A DNA stretch of 64,000 nt from assembly GCF_046630445.1 (NCBI RefSeq), contig NC_092333.1, positions 331,811,501 to 331,875,500 on the forward strand, in the 5' to 3' direction. Shown here piece after piece: positions 33,801 to 45,398 of the stretch; within the stretch, counting starts at the first letter, position 1, and each line of letters begins with the position of its first letter. The translations under genes and the position numbers were made by a program. A model generated the notes under the pieces. It was not told the DNA's origin. It saw nothing but the letters and a program-made list of their open reading frames with translations, and made no database searches. This stretch comes from Rutidosis leptorrhynchoides (taxonomy: Eukaryota > Streptophyta > Magnoliopsida > Asterales > Asteraceae).

Positions 33801-34080
33801 AGAGTCTGCATATTTATGATGGCAGCTTTTGTTAAACATTAACTTGCATTCTATTTTATTACATTAAAAAGTGGTTGTTTGTTGACTTTATTTTGGTCAA
33901 CTTTTGGTTAAAGTATTATTGTATAGTTTTTCTAAACTTATACATTTTAGTAGATTTCCTTTATAGGAAATCATTTTTAAATAAAGAATGCAAGGTTGTT
34001 TTATAAAATTCATATAGAGTTTCGATCAAGCTGTGGGACCGAGTGACGGAGCCGTTAAGTGTTTTGACGGAGTCGTCACA
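30810..34080 (+). repeat. 5' LTR of element I (3271 bp)
   Basis: Runs from TGTAACGACCC to GAGTCGTCACA. It contains a telo-box-like AAACCCTAACCC (31529-31540), an AT-rich field of CTTATGAT words (32170-32720), a cluster of seven TTGAC[CT] motifs (32801-32876) and a minisatellite of GAAACTTTCCAAAAATA units (about 32889-33027). Confidence 0.97.
32801..32876 (+). promoter_or_regulatory. Cluster of seven W-box-type motifs in the element I LTR
   Basis: TTGAC[CT] starts at 32801, 32811, 32821, 32833, 32844, 32861 and 32871. WRKY factors bind this core. The same cluster is in the 3' LTR at 40999-41074. Confidence 0.7.
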
Positions 34081-34082
34081 GT

Positions 34083-34094
34083 TGGTATCAGAGC
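34083..34094 (+). promoter_or_regulatory. Primer binding site of element I
   Basis: Perfect TGGTATCAGAGC two bases after the LTR. Confidence 0.95.
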
Positions 34095-36336
34095 TCTGGT
34101 TGTAGGGAATTAGGCTGCATTGATGTCGTTACCCGGGTCAATAGGGTGCATTAGTGAGTCTAGTCTACAGCCCGGCCTATTATATATTATTATATGTGAT
34201 TATTTGTGTCGTGTTGGTATGTATATTGTTATCATACATACATTTCTATTATGTTCTGAATCCGGGAGGAACTCCCATTCCGATTTAAACGTATTCTCCG
34301 ACTCATGCGAGTTCATCTTTTAAAGGAACACCTCGGTTAGTGAAACCGAGGGGGTGTCATTCTTGACTTCTGGAATTCTCGACATTTCTATGTCATAATT
34401 AGTGTTTATTGATATAACGTTTAAGTTACATTACGTGTTCTAGAATTCTCGGCATTTCTATGTCATCTATTATGGTTATGTATATAACGTTTGAGTTATA
34501 TTACGCGAGATGTCATTCTTGACTTCTAAATGCTCAGCATTTCAATGTCAGCTATTATGTTTAGGTATATAACATTTTTGTTATATTACGTGCATTTGTG
34601 CCGTTGTGCCTATGTGCTTTGGTTGTTGAAACGAAAAACGTCATTCTTACTTTTAGAGATTCTTGGTACTTCAAAGACATTTTTATGTCACCGTTACTCC
34701 TATTCATTACTTTCGATGTCTTTGTCTCTTGTGCTATCCTTAGCACATTGTTAAGAAATTGTTTTAGGTAAATTGTGTTGAAATTCGAGGTTGACCACGT
34801 GTCCTGACCTTATGTAGTGATATTGGAATGGAACTATGAGTTAGTGAAATATAATGGCGTCAGGCCAACGTGATTATATTACGTTAATTCATAAAAAGTC
34901 CCAATATTGTGACATAAGGAATAGAAAGCGAGTCAAAGAAAATTTATACACCACTCATTCGGAAATTCTAACGTTGTTACATGAGTAAGGAAGATACTCA
35001 TTATCTTATTTATTGATATACGAGAGACTCGTCTTTACCGAACTACTTACCCCATGTTTTATCATTTATAACTCGCTTGTTAGTGACAGCTTCGCACGTG
35101 AATAGTTTTGACCCAAGGACTTGTGTTCTGATAAAAGTCAAAACAATATTTAACTCGTTGTTTTCATGACCTCGTAGCATTTATTGATTAGATGTCGCAA
35201 GACGATTCAAGTCCTTCACCCGAGCTACAACGATCTTACTTCAACTCGTAACCTCTGTAATGCGGATACCCTGCTTTTCATAAAAAAAAAAATTTACACA
35301 TTTGTGTAATTGGGCGGTTCTCACGAGATTTATGGGCGAATAGAAGTAATGAAATATTTTGTCATGTATACAATTTATAAAATCATATATGTACGTATGA
35401 ATTCAAATGGACAAATTTACCCTTACATATTTTGGCTAGTATACACTAATTTATACCTTCAAAATTATTTTAAAACCACTCTTATTGAGTTGTCTAGTTA
35501 ACTCAAATTGATTTACGTAAAATGGTACACGTTGTACATACTTCTAAATTTACTAAGAGCTTCGTTCCATTTATGGGGTTACATTAGACGTTTAAAGCTT
35601 TTTCAAAACTTCTTTGATTGATTACATTAGAATTTTCACATTACTCTACAGAGTGTTTGGATCACATTTCTTCTCATCCTCCGTTTAAGGATGAAAATTT
35701 ACCATTAAGTCCATTGATAGAAATTCTTACACCAGTTTGGATGCCGGTTTTATAAAATTTGTTGGAAAGTCTTTGCGCTCATAGAATTTTCCCTCTTATG
35801 GTTGGACATGGCCGAAACGCAGACCGATAAATCAAGTTTCTGGGGTACACTCGATGGTCACCTTATTGTAGAAAAGGCGCTAGGTGGGTTTCTACCCCAA
35901 CTGTTGTTATAATGGGTATCATGGATATATATTACTCTAGACCATTTGAGGAGTTTCTACTCTCAATTTTCGCTGTCAACCGCAACACCCTCGTAAACAT
36001 CAATCCTAGGATTCGATACTTTAGGGTGCACGAAATTATTTTTGGAGATTCATCTCACCTGGAGTCGGCCATTCTTTATAACCCATGATTCGTGTTCTTT
36101 TCATCCGCACATAAATTTAAGAATATGGATGAATCCTAGACTTCCTCGCTCATTGTACAAGGAAGTTCACTCTCGTTGAATTATCACACCTTTCATACGT
36201 CTTCCTTTCGGAAATATAATGAAAATTTACTTTGGAGTCCATGATCCTCGTTAACTCCTTTGAGAGAATTGCCTTAAATATCTCTGCCACCGATGTGACT
36301 ACTCCATATTTATTTCTTCCTTCATTATTGCAACTT
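34095..36336 (+). other. Leader of element I without recognisable gag
   Basis: Contains the shared leader box TGCATTAGTGAGTCT (34147-34161), three imperfect ~80-bp tandem units (34355-34590, each with ATTCT-GACTTCT and TTTC-ATGTCA words), and an inverted repeat at 34835-34893 related to that of A, B and D. A possible protease-region remnant lies near 35800-35870. No capsid or zinc-knuckle reading was found in any frame. Confidence 0.65.
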
Positions 36337-38928
36337 TATTTCATCCGGCCCAGTTCGTCCCCTTGGGGAGCTCCCGTTTTGTTCGTTGAGAAGAAAGATG
36401 GTTCATTTCGTTTGTGTATTGATTATCGTGAATTGAACGAGCTTACTGTTAAAAACCGTTACCCTCTTCCGAGAATTGATGATCTGTTCGATCAACTTCA
36501 AGGTTCGTCCGTTTATTATAAGATTGATCTTCGTTCCGGTTATCACCAATTACGCGCTAAAGAAACTGATATTCTGAAAACTGCTTTCCGCACCCGTTAC
36601 GGTCACTTTGAATTTCTTGTTATGCCGTTCGGATTGACAAATGCACCTGCTGTGTTTATGGACCTCATGAACCGTGTGTGCAGACCCTATCTGGACATAT
36701 TCGTTATTGTTTTTATCGACGACATCCTTATTTATTCTAAGAGTGATGAAGAACACGAAGAATATTTGAAGTTGGTGCTTGATTTATTGAGAAAAGAAGA
36801 GTTGTACGCTAAGTTCTCTAAGTGTAATTTCTGATTAAGAGAAGTTCAATTCCTTGGATATATTGTTAGTAAACAAGGAATACTAGTTGATCCCGCCAAG
36901 ATTGTGGCAATTGAAAAGTGGGAAATTCCGAAAACTCCTACTCAGATTCGCCAGTTTCTAGGATTAGCAGGCTATTATAGAAGGTTCATTCAAGATTTTT
37001 CACGAGTAGCGAAGCCTCTGACTGCTTTAATGCATAAGGGGAAGAAGTACGAGTGGAAGAGTGAACAAGAGTCTGCTTTCCAAACTCTGAAGAAGAAGTT
37101 AACTTCTGCACCGATATTATCACTACCTGAGGGTAATGATGATTTTGTTATCTATTGTGATGCTTCGTGTCAAGACTTTGGTTGTGTTTTGATGCAACGA
37201 AAGAAAGTTATTGCGTACGCGTCACGTCAGTTGAAGATTCACGAGCAGAATTACATAACCCATGATTTAGAGTTGAGAGCTATTGTGTTTGCGCTTAAGA
37301 TTTGCAGACATTATCTATATGGGGTCAAAGGTACATTGTACACTGATCACAAAAGTCTTCAACATATTCTTGATCAGAAACAGTTAAATATGAGGCAACG
37401 AAGATGGGTTGAGACGTTAAATGATTATGATTGCGAACTTTTATATCATCCGGGAAAGGCCAATGATGTGGCTGATGCATTAAGTCGTAAAGAAAGGGCT
37501 GAACCTCGCAGGTTTAGGGCCTTGAATATGACAATTCAAACAAACCTCGCTAGGCAGATCCTTGAGGCACAATAAGAAGCCTTGAAGGAGGAAAATTTTG
37601 TAACGGGAAGGTCCGAGGCTTGAGTAAACAGTTAGAGGTACAAACCGATGGTACTCGGTATTTTGCGGGATGCCTTTGGGTTCCAAAGTTTGGTGATCTA
37701 CGAAAACTTGTTTTAGATGAGGCTCATAAGTCTAGGTACTCTATTCATCCTGGTTCAGGAAAGATGTATCATGATCTTAAGGAGCTGTATTGGTGGCCTA
37801 ATTTGAAAGCTGATGTGGCTACGTATGTGGCTAAGTGTTTGACCTGCGCTAAGGTTAAAGCTGAACATCAGAAACCGTCTGGACTTTTGGTGCAACCTGA
37901 AATTCCCGAGTGGAAGTGGGAAGGTATTAAGATGGAATTTATTACGAAGTTACCAGGAGTTGTGGGTGGTTATGATACTATTTGGGGTGATTGTTACCGA
38001 CTCGCTAAGTCAACTCTTTTCTTGCCAATTAAGGAAACATATTCAATGAAGAAGTTTACTCGTTTGTATTTGAAGGAGATTATTTCGAGACATGGTGTTC
38101 CCGTATCGATTATGTTGGACTGAGGCAGTCCTAACAAGGTGCTCTAGGAACTAAATTGGATATGAGCACCGCTTATCATCCACAGACGGATGGTCAGAGT
38201 GAAAGGACCATTCAAACGTAGAAAACATGTTAAGAGCGTGTGTTATTGATTTTGGAAATGGGTGGGATAAATATTTGCCGCTGGATGAGTTTTCTTATAA
38301 CAGCAGTTATCATGCAAGTATTAAAGCCGCACCATTTGAAGCTCTGTATGGTAGAAAGTGTAGGTCTCCTGCCTGTTGGAATGAGGTTGGGGATGCTCAA
38401 CTCACATGACCAGAGATCATTCACGAGACTACCGAGAAGATTGCACATATTAAGGAAAGATTGAGAACTGCCAGGAGTAGGCAAAAGAGTTATGCTGATA
38501 AGAGAAGGAACGATATCGACTTTCAGGTCGGTGATCGTGTTATGTTGAAAGTTTCACCTTGGAAGGGTGTGGTACGTTTTGGTAAAAGGGGAAAGTTGAA
38601 TCCTCGATTTGTTGGACCTTTTGGGATTATTGAGAGAGTTGGACCAGTGGCTTATCGTTTGAAATTGCCACAAGAACTCAGTGCTATTCGTGACATTTTT
38701 CATGTATCGAATTTAAAGAAGTGTTTGGCCGAGGCCAATGAAACTATTCTTTTTGATGAACTTCATGTTGATAAGCAACTTTATTTTATTGAAGAACCTG
38801 TTGAAATTATGGACCGAGAGGTAAAGACTCTTAAGCAGAGTAAAATTCCTATTGTTCGAGTTAGAGGGAACACCGGATGCGGTCCCGAGTTCACTTGGGA
38901 GCGTGAAGGTCAGATGAAGCAGAAGTAA
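36337..38928 (+). pseudogene. Pol remnant of element I: RT, RNase H, integrase, chromodomain-like tail
   Basis: Reverse transcriptase (36337-36834) has [23 protein letters not shown], the [11 protein letters not shown] motif and a FIDD catalytic box. RNase H (about 37140-37490) has its acidic positions in CDAS, LELRA, TDHKSL and NDVADALSR. Integrase has the HHCC zinc region (about 37745-37850), but the first catalytic Asp is replaced by Glu (MEF, 37932-37940) and the second catalytic region is lost. The C-terminal part (38461-38928) resembles a GPF/GPY module and a chromodomain-like tail (PEFTWEREGQ). Lesions seen: TGA 36832-36834, TAA 37573-37575, a frameshift before 37620, TGA 38121-38123, a deletion with frameshift to 38227, and TGA 38407-38409. 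It cannot give an intact polyprotein. Confidence 0.93.
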
Positions 38929-38973
38929 CCGCATTTGTTCCCAGATGCCGAGGAAACCCCTGCACCTGCTTAA

Positions 38974-39007
38974 ATTTCGGGACGAAATTTCCGTAACGGG
39001 AAGGTAC
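38974..39007 (+). promoter_or_regulatory. Inverted repeat and polypurine tract before the 3' LTR of element I
   Basis: AAATTTCGGGACGAAATTT (8-bp arms, 3-base loop) followed by TAACGGGAAGGTAC and the LTR. Nearly the same block precedes the 3' LTRs of B and D. Confidence 0.75.
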
Positions 39008-42000
39008 TGTAACGACCCTACTTTTTCCGTTATCTTTTACCGTTAACTATTTAACGACCGTTAATTGTTATTCGTGCCACGTCATTTCTATGACCTATAT
39101 TATTATTTTTGTAATAATATATTAATTATTATGTGTTATATGAATATTTGTATTCATATTTTAAATTATACGTTCCTACGAGTCGCGGATTTCTATCCGG
39201 CGAATCTTTTCGGTTTTCAAACCAACGGTCGAACTTTTGGAATTTTTAAGTCCTAATTATTTTAAATATGATATTTTGATGTCATATGATTATATATAGT
39301 GTTTATATATTTTATTCGTCGCGTACTTATTATCTCTCCGAAAAATCAATCGCGTAGCGGCGTTTTCGCGTTTCGGGTTTCGTTCGGGCGTTCGGGCCAC
39401 TAGGATTTTGTCATTTATAAAATTGGGCCACTATGGGGCCCACCACATTCAGTTTTTGGCCGAAAATCCCTTAAGGAGGGGAGTATTTTGTCAAACTTGC
39501 AAACTAGTGACCATTACTCTAAACTTCACTACTTACTCTCATTTCTAACCTAATCATCTTATTTTTTTTCACCTCCTTCCTCCCTCTCCTCCCATGAACG
39601 TCCCCTTTCATCATCATCATCACCATTTCATCATCAAATCAAGGTTAAGAATTAGGGCTTTCAACATAAACGGATTCCTCTCATCGTTCTCTACGCGTCT
39701 ATATCACTTGATTATTGATTAGGGTATAAACCCTAACCCTAGATTTTTAATTTTTCTTTATTTTTCTGTATTTTGATTATATTTTATTAGTATGATGATT
39801 ATTAGTTGTTGTAATGTTGATTGTATTCGTAGAATTACTCGATTGCATATTTTTCGGTTTGATAAAATTGGAACAGCAGCTTTTTCGTGTATTTCTGATA
39901 TTGTAACTGATGTTGATCATAAAATAAAGTATATAAATGAGTTCCTCTCATCAAGACATTAATTTTAGACTCCGGATTCATGTCGTTTCGATTCCCGGAG
40001 CCCTAGATATGCTTAATTTGATATTTGGTAAAGATTGAAAGGTGTTATGGGCAAGAACAAGGTATGGTCCGACTTTGTGATCATCCTTGGTGTCTTTAGG
40101 GTGTGTCATTTGGTTAGGACTGATGGTGGGACGAATTTTCATGTTCGGGTCACCTAAATCCGAGCCACGGTTCACCCGTTGTGCCTAAATCACTGTTTTG
40201 AGTAAATTGAATTCCCAAGTGTTGTCATGGCTGATATCCACGACCTAGGGACTGTTCTTGGAGTGTTCTTGAGTACATAATTGTGTCGGGTGGTTTGAGT
40301 AGGCGGAGATGCATATGTGGCTCGCCCGAAACCGACACCCGGGGCTCAAGATACGACCCGATGAACTTTTAAACTTAAAACTTATGGTTAATGATTAAAC
40401 TTATGTTAAAATGAATGGCTTTCATTATTAATAAATTACTTATGATAAAAGAAGTAATTATTATTATTTAAGACTTATGATATAAATATTTATTATATCA
40501 TTTAATTATTAATTATGATTTAATTAACATTTTAATTAAACTTATGATTAATAATACTTTTATTATTAAAGAAAAATACTTATGATAAGTATTAAATTTA
40601 TTTTTGAGAAATTATTATAAGACTTATAATAAAGATTAAATAATTATTTAATTATTGTAAGACTTAATTATTATTTAATTATGATTTAATTATTAAATAC
40701 TTATGATTTAATAATTTTAATTAGAAACTTATGATATAATTAATAATTCATTATTAATTTATAATACTTATGATATGAATTAAAATTCATTATTAATTAA
40801 TAAAACTTATATAATGATTAATATTTAATTAATTAATTAAATACTTATGTTATACTAATTATAACATTTCAACTTATATTAACTTTAATAATTTATTTTA
40901 TTTAATTAAACTTATGTTATGACATAACTTTACACTTTTGACTTTAATAAACATTATAACCTATGTTATTATTATAACTTACACTTTTAAAATTAATGTT
41001 GACTATGTTTGACCAAGGTTGACTATTGAGTTGACTTTCGGTTGACTTTGGCTTTCAGTTGACTTCTGTTGACTTTCTAAATAAGGAAACTTTCCGAACT
41101 TCAAAACTTTCTAAAAATAGAACTTTCTAAATTTGGAAACTTTCCAAAAATAGAAACTTTCCAAAAATAGAAAACTTTCCAAAAATGGAAACCTGCTAAA
41201 AATAGAAACTTTCTAAAAATAGAAAGTGTGTGTCCGTAAGCTGTTCCGATCAAACCGATGCATATTGAGTATTGTTCTATGACTACTTGCAACATGTACA
41301 ATAGCTGTCATACTAAGACTTGACCTAAGTTAGTTATTTATATCGACCTGCTTTATTTATAGGTCGGCGTTGTGATCATTCCTGATCACTGTACTACATT
41401 TGCTGTTCGCTTAATTGTATTGGTTACTTCGTTGCTATTAAGGTGAGTTATAGTCCCATTTTTCTATTTTAAATCTTTTGGGATGAGAATACATGCAATT
41501 TATTTATATTTTGGACACAAGTGGAAGTTGGTTTAAATTATTCATTGTGAGTTGAACAAAAATATTCCCTAGTCTGGTAACTGTAATCACTGGTTTCTAC
41601 TGGTGAACGCGAATCCTATGGATAGATCTATCGGGTTTGACAACCCCATTTCGAGCTAGTCGCGCTAGCAATTTATTATCGGAATGTTTAGTACTTCGTA
41701 TTTTGTTGTAGATACACTTGTTCGGTGTATATTATTTATTGTGTTTGGCAAGGGTAAATAAATGGTTAAGTGGTCACCAGGTGGCTCACGGAAAATGGAA
41801 TAATGTTTTATTATATGTTTTCTAGCATATAATTTGGTGGTTCAAAAAGGAGTTTTTATGTTTTCAAACATAAATTTTTATTGTTTAAATTAAATATTGT
41901 TTGCAATATTAAACCTATAATTCACTCAACATTTTTGTTGACAGTTACTCGCATGTTTTATTCTCAGGTTCATGATTGATTGCTTCCGCTGTGCTTAGAG

Positions 42001-42278
42001 AGTCTGCATATTTATGATGGCAGCTTTTGTTAAACATTAACTTGCATTCTATTTTATTACATTAAAAAGTGGTTGTTTGTTGACTTTATTTTGGTCAACT
42101 TTTGGTTAAAGTATTATTGTATAGTTTTTCTAAACTTATACATTTTAGTAGATTTCCTTTATAGGAAATCATTTTTAAATAAAGAATGCAAGGTTGTTTT
42201 ATAAAATTCATATAGAGTTTCGATCAAGCTGTGGGACCGAGTGACGGAGCCGTTAAGTGTTTTGACGGAGTCGTCACA
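39008..42278 (+). repeat. 3' LTR of element I (3271 bp)
   Basis: Same length and ends as the 5' copy. Differences seen by eye are single bases near 39440, 40757, 40894 and 41367. Confidence 0.97.
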
Positions 42279-42283
42279 CTTTA

Positions 42284-42780
42284 GAGGGTAAAAAATGAAT
42301 GTTAAGGCTTGTTACCGGGTGCCTACAACTTATATAATACTTTTAAACACTTGCGAGTGTACGGATATTTATGAAAACTGAAATCTTGTGGTCTATTACT
42401 ATTACGGAAATGATTGATTATGATAAATTAATGAACTCACCAACCTTTTGGTTGACACTTTAAAGCATGTTTATTCTCAGGTATTAAAGAAATCTTCCGC
42501 TGTGCATTAGCTCATTTTAAGGATATTACCTGGAGTCATTCATGACATACTTTGAAAGACGTTGCATTCGAGTCGTCGAGTTCATTAAGATTAATATTAA
42601 GTCAATTATAGTTGGATGTAATATGAAATGGTATGCATGCCGTTAATTTTTGATGTAAAGAAAGTTTGTCTTTTAAAAATGAATGCAATGTTTGTAAAAC
42701 GTATCATATAGAGGTCAAATACCTCGCGATGTAATCAACTATTGTGAATCATTTATAATGTATATGAACGGGTCCTTTCA
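42284..42780 (+). repeat. 5' LTR of element B, second part
   Basis: Resumes with GAGGGTAAAA after the CTTTA duplication and ends GGGTCCTTTCA. Matches 48283-48779 of the 3' LTR. Confidence 0.93.
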
Positions 42781-42782
42781 GT

Positions 42783-42793
42783 TGGTATCAGAG
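42783..42793 (+). promoter_or_regulatory. Primer binding site of element B
   Basis: TGGTATCAGAG, two bases after the LTR. The twelfth base differs from the Met-tRNA complement. Confidence 0.85.
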
Positions 42794-43212
42794 AGGTGGT
42801 CTTAGCGAACCAGGTCTTGCATTAGTGTGTCTAACTGATAGTTGTTAAGATGCATTAGTGAGTCTGGACTTCGACCGTGTCTGCATGTCAAAAGTTTTGT
42901 TTATCATTTTTAGTCGGAAATCATCTACTTACCATCCTTAGGAAATTACCTGCTTATCATTCTTAGTCTAGACACGTCTTGCTGCATTGATTGCATGAAT
43001 AGTGTATAGACAAAATTCATATCTTAGCGTATCTGCTAAATCATATCTTATCGTATCTATTACCGTAAACTTTCCCTGACATATTCCGTAAATTCCTCCG
43101 TAATCTATGAAATCTTTTGATCTATATTTATAGATATTCTATGTAGTTAGAATACCACCCGATAGTCGGAAAATCATTTCGTATCGAAAAATCCTTTATC
43201 AAATCGTCCGAA

Positions 43213-43645
43213 ATGGAATTCGTCATCAGTTCAAGTTCCTCGAATTCTGAAATGGAATCCCACTCAAGCTCCGAAAGCAGTGAGACTGGAATGGATCAAC
43301 CAATCAGCCATCATCTATTCTGGATGAATTGGGGATGGGTTCGTAGCCTCCTTAATCATTGGAGACAAGAAGAAGGCGATCCTTTCCATCCACCACATTG
43401 CCCTCTTGGCAATGAACCTGAAGCACTTACCGGCGAACCTGTTCGAAACACCATTTTCTCTCATTTCAAGAGTATCTCGTCATGATTATATACTACACCA
43501 AATTCTAGATCTTATTTATCCGCTCGTCCGAACCGACAATCACCCAGGTGTAATAGAAGAAGTCAACGAGCTTCGCGCTCGGGTAGTGGCTTTGGAGAAT
43601 ATGGTGCAAAGGTTACAAACACCAGCAGCAGCACCAGCAACATAA
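43213..43645 (+). pseudogene. ORF1 of element B, frameshifted
   Basis: The first frame (43213-43485) starts MEFVISSSSSNSEMES and covers the conserved HHLFWMNWGWV core and the EALTGEPV segment. A one-base shift near 43455 moves the reading to the frame ending at 43645, which carries SRVSRHDYIL, the heptad region VNELRARVVALENMVQ and the PAAAPAT tail. Apart from the shift it parallels the 148-residue protein of element A along its whole length. Function unknown; probably Gag-like or RNA-related by position. Confidence 0.75.
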
Positions 43646-44001
43646 CAAGTACCACCATCAACAACATCAACAGTACCATTACCACCACCAACAACAACCG
43701 CATCGCAAACCTCAACTTCACAATAAGTCCCATGAACATCGACGTCATACGCCCTGTAGATACTAAGGAATACCACAACGATGAAGTATTGATTCATAAC
43801 TTCATTGGGAAAACATTCTACGACGATTATGTAATTTCTAAAGTTTAGAAATTATCTATCCTAGCCTTAACCATAAATCAAGTGAGTTTAATTTAATATT
43901 AACTCATTAAATCTATATTACATCTGAAGAAATATACACATATATTTCCATAAAGACTGTAATAAAATTCTTTTGTACAAAATATTAATTGTGACATTTT
44001 T

Positions 44002-44015
44002 TTAACGGGTAGGTA
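44002..44015 (+). promoter_or_regulatory. Internal polypurine-tract-like motif (copy in B)
   Basis: TTAACGGGTAGGTA, identical to the 14 bases at 46406-46419 next to the 3' LTR. Confidence 0.5.
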
Positions 44016-44470
44016 ATACCCGAGAGATATATAAATTCACAATTAATATGTTACATTCTTCGAATCTGATTCAGCAAATCATCCATTATACTCCCTACTT
44101 TCACAACAATATACATTCTTTTATAGAAATCAAAACAACCATACTCGTTCAAAAATCTAATTACATATTCTGATTTTGAAATCGCCGAATTCAATTCAAG
44201 TTATAACCGGTATCATCACTCTTAGATTCTTACATCTTTCAAAGCTATACTTTAACTTCAAAACTATGTTAGAACATCGTATGTATATTAACGATTATAA
44301 TCTGTGTTCAAACCCTTCGAAATACCTGAAGACACTTCAAATAATGAACAATCGAGATGATGATCCAACCACATGTTATCCACAGTTACGTACCTGAAAA
44401 ACTCTTGAAACCAAAGTCATAATTTAACATGTATCCATGTCAGACCTTTTGGCATTTACTAGATAAAATA

Positions 44471-44560
44471 ACTTTTCAATCCCTTCTAAAAATAGACGGT
44501 TTTGTCACAGCTCCAGCAAACTAACTTCAATTGTTCATTCGAATAAGCCTTATTATAATG
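44471..44560 (-). pseudogene. Antisense zinc-knuckle remnant in element B
   Basis: The minus strand reads KLVCWSCDKTVYF, then a stop. Cys-x2-Cys is kept and the His position is Tyr. Homologous to 1379-1490 and 59777-59974. Confidence 0.5.
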
Positions 44561-45337
44561 ATTACCCCTTCATCATTATTACCGGGGAACCTTTCATATC
44601 TCGCCACATTTGCAGTAAACTTATTAACAACTACATTGATCATTGATTTTCCGAAAAATCTTTATATTTATCAAAACCCCATCATTTACTCATCTGCATC
44701 TTGTAACGAGAATTGCCATACGAATCATCAGAAATTAGCAATCAGTATTTTGAAATCTCGCAGCATGTCTACACCAACAATTATATGTGTCTATCTTCTG
44801 GACTTATATACTTTGAATGTGAAGTTTCTGAAAAATGCCCTAAACTGCGAACTAGTTCTCGAAATACTGATGAAGCAGCAAAAACTATAAACGACCTTAA
44901 TAGTAAAAAGTTTGATGATAAAGAGTAGTGTGTTAGCAAAGCTCAGAAAAAGAGAAGATTTGGTACTGAAAAATACGGATTGAGCAAACCATGAAGAAGG
45001 CTGTGGATAAATCACAAGGACGAAATCTACCTTCAAAGAATCCAAATGATTTCATGTCTGCTGAAGTCATTATCGAATACCTTGCTCCTGACTCTAAACC
45101 CTTACGGACAATATTCTTCATCATCCTCTGATATTAGAAATTTTAAGATATCATCGTATCTTTCATTATAAATATCCTCCATATTTCTGAAGATATTTCA
45201 ATAATTATTCTTATCTGAAATCATTTACCTCTTCGTGCTGTCTGTATTACATCATAAAAGAAACTATTTTAGTTTCTAAATTCTGAAACTTTCGAATTTA
45301 AAATAGGAATATTTTTGAAGTAGTGTTGGGAACTGAA

Positions 45338-45398
45338 GCATGAACTAGTATAATATAATGACACTTGATCAACGTGATTATATTACAGTAAGTCATGC
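45338..45398 (+). repeat. Conserved 61-bp imperfect inverted repeat (copy in B)
   Basis: Arms GCATGA and TCATGC outside, AT-rich arms inside, TTGATCAA at the centre. Confidence 0.65.

Larger units (their letters stand above)
30810..42278 (+). mobile_element. Element I: Ty3/Gypsy chromovirus-like element with broken pol and no gag
   Basis: CTTTA is duplicated at 30805-30809 and 42279-42283. Two LTRs of exactly 3271 bp (offset 8198) differ at about four positions by eye. The internal region (34081-39007) has a PBS, a 2.2-kb leader without recognisable gag, a broken pol with RT, RNase H and integrase, and a hairpin and polypurine tract before the 3' LTR. Long LTRs plus the pol type suggest the Tekay/Del group; that placement is inference. 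Confidence 0.95.
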
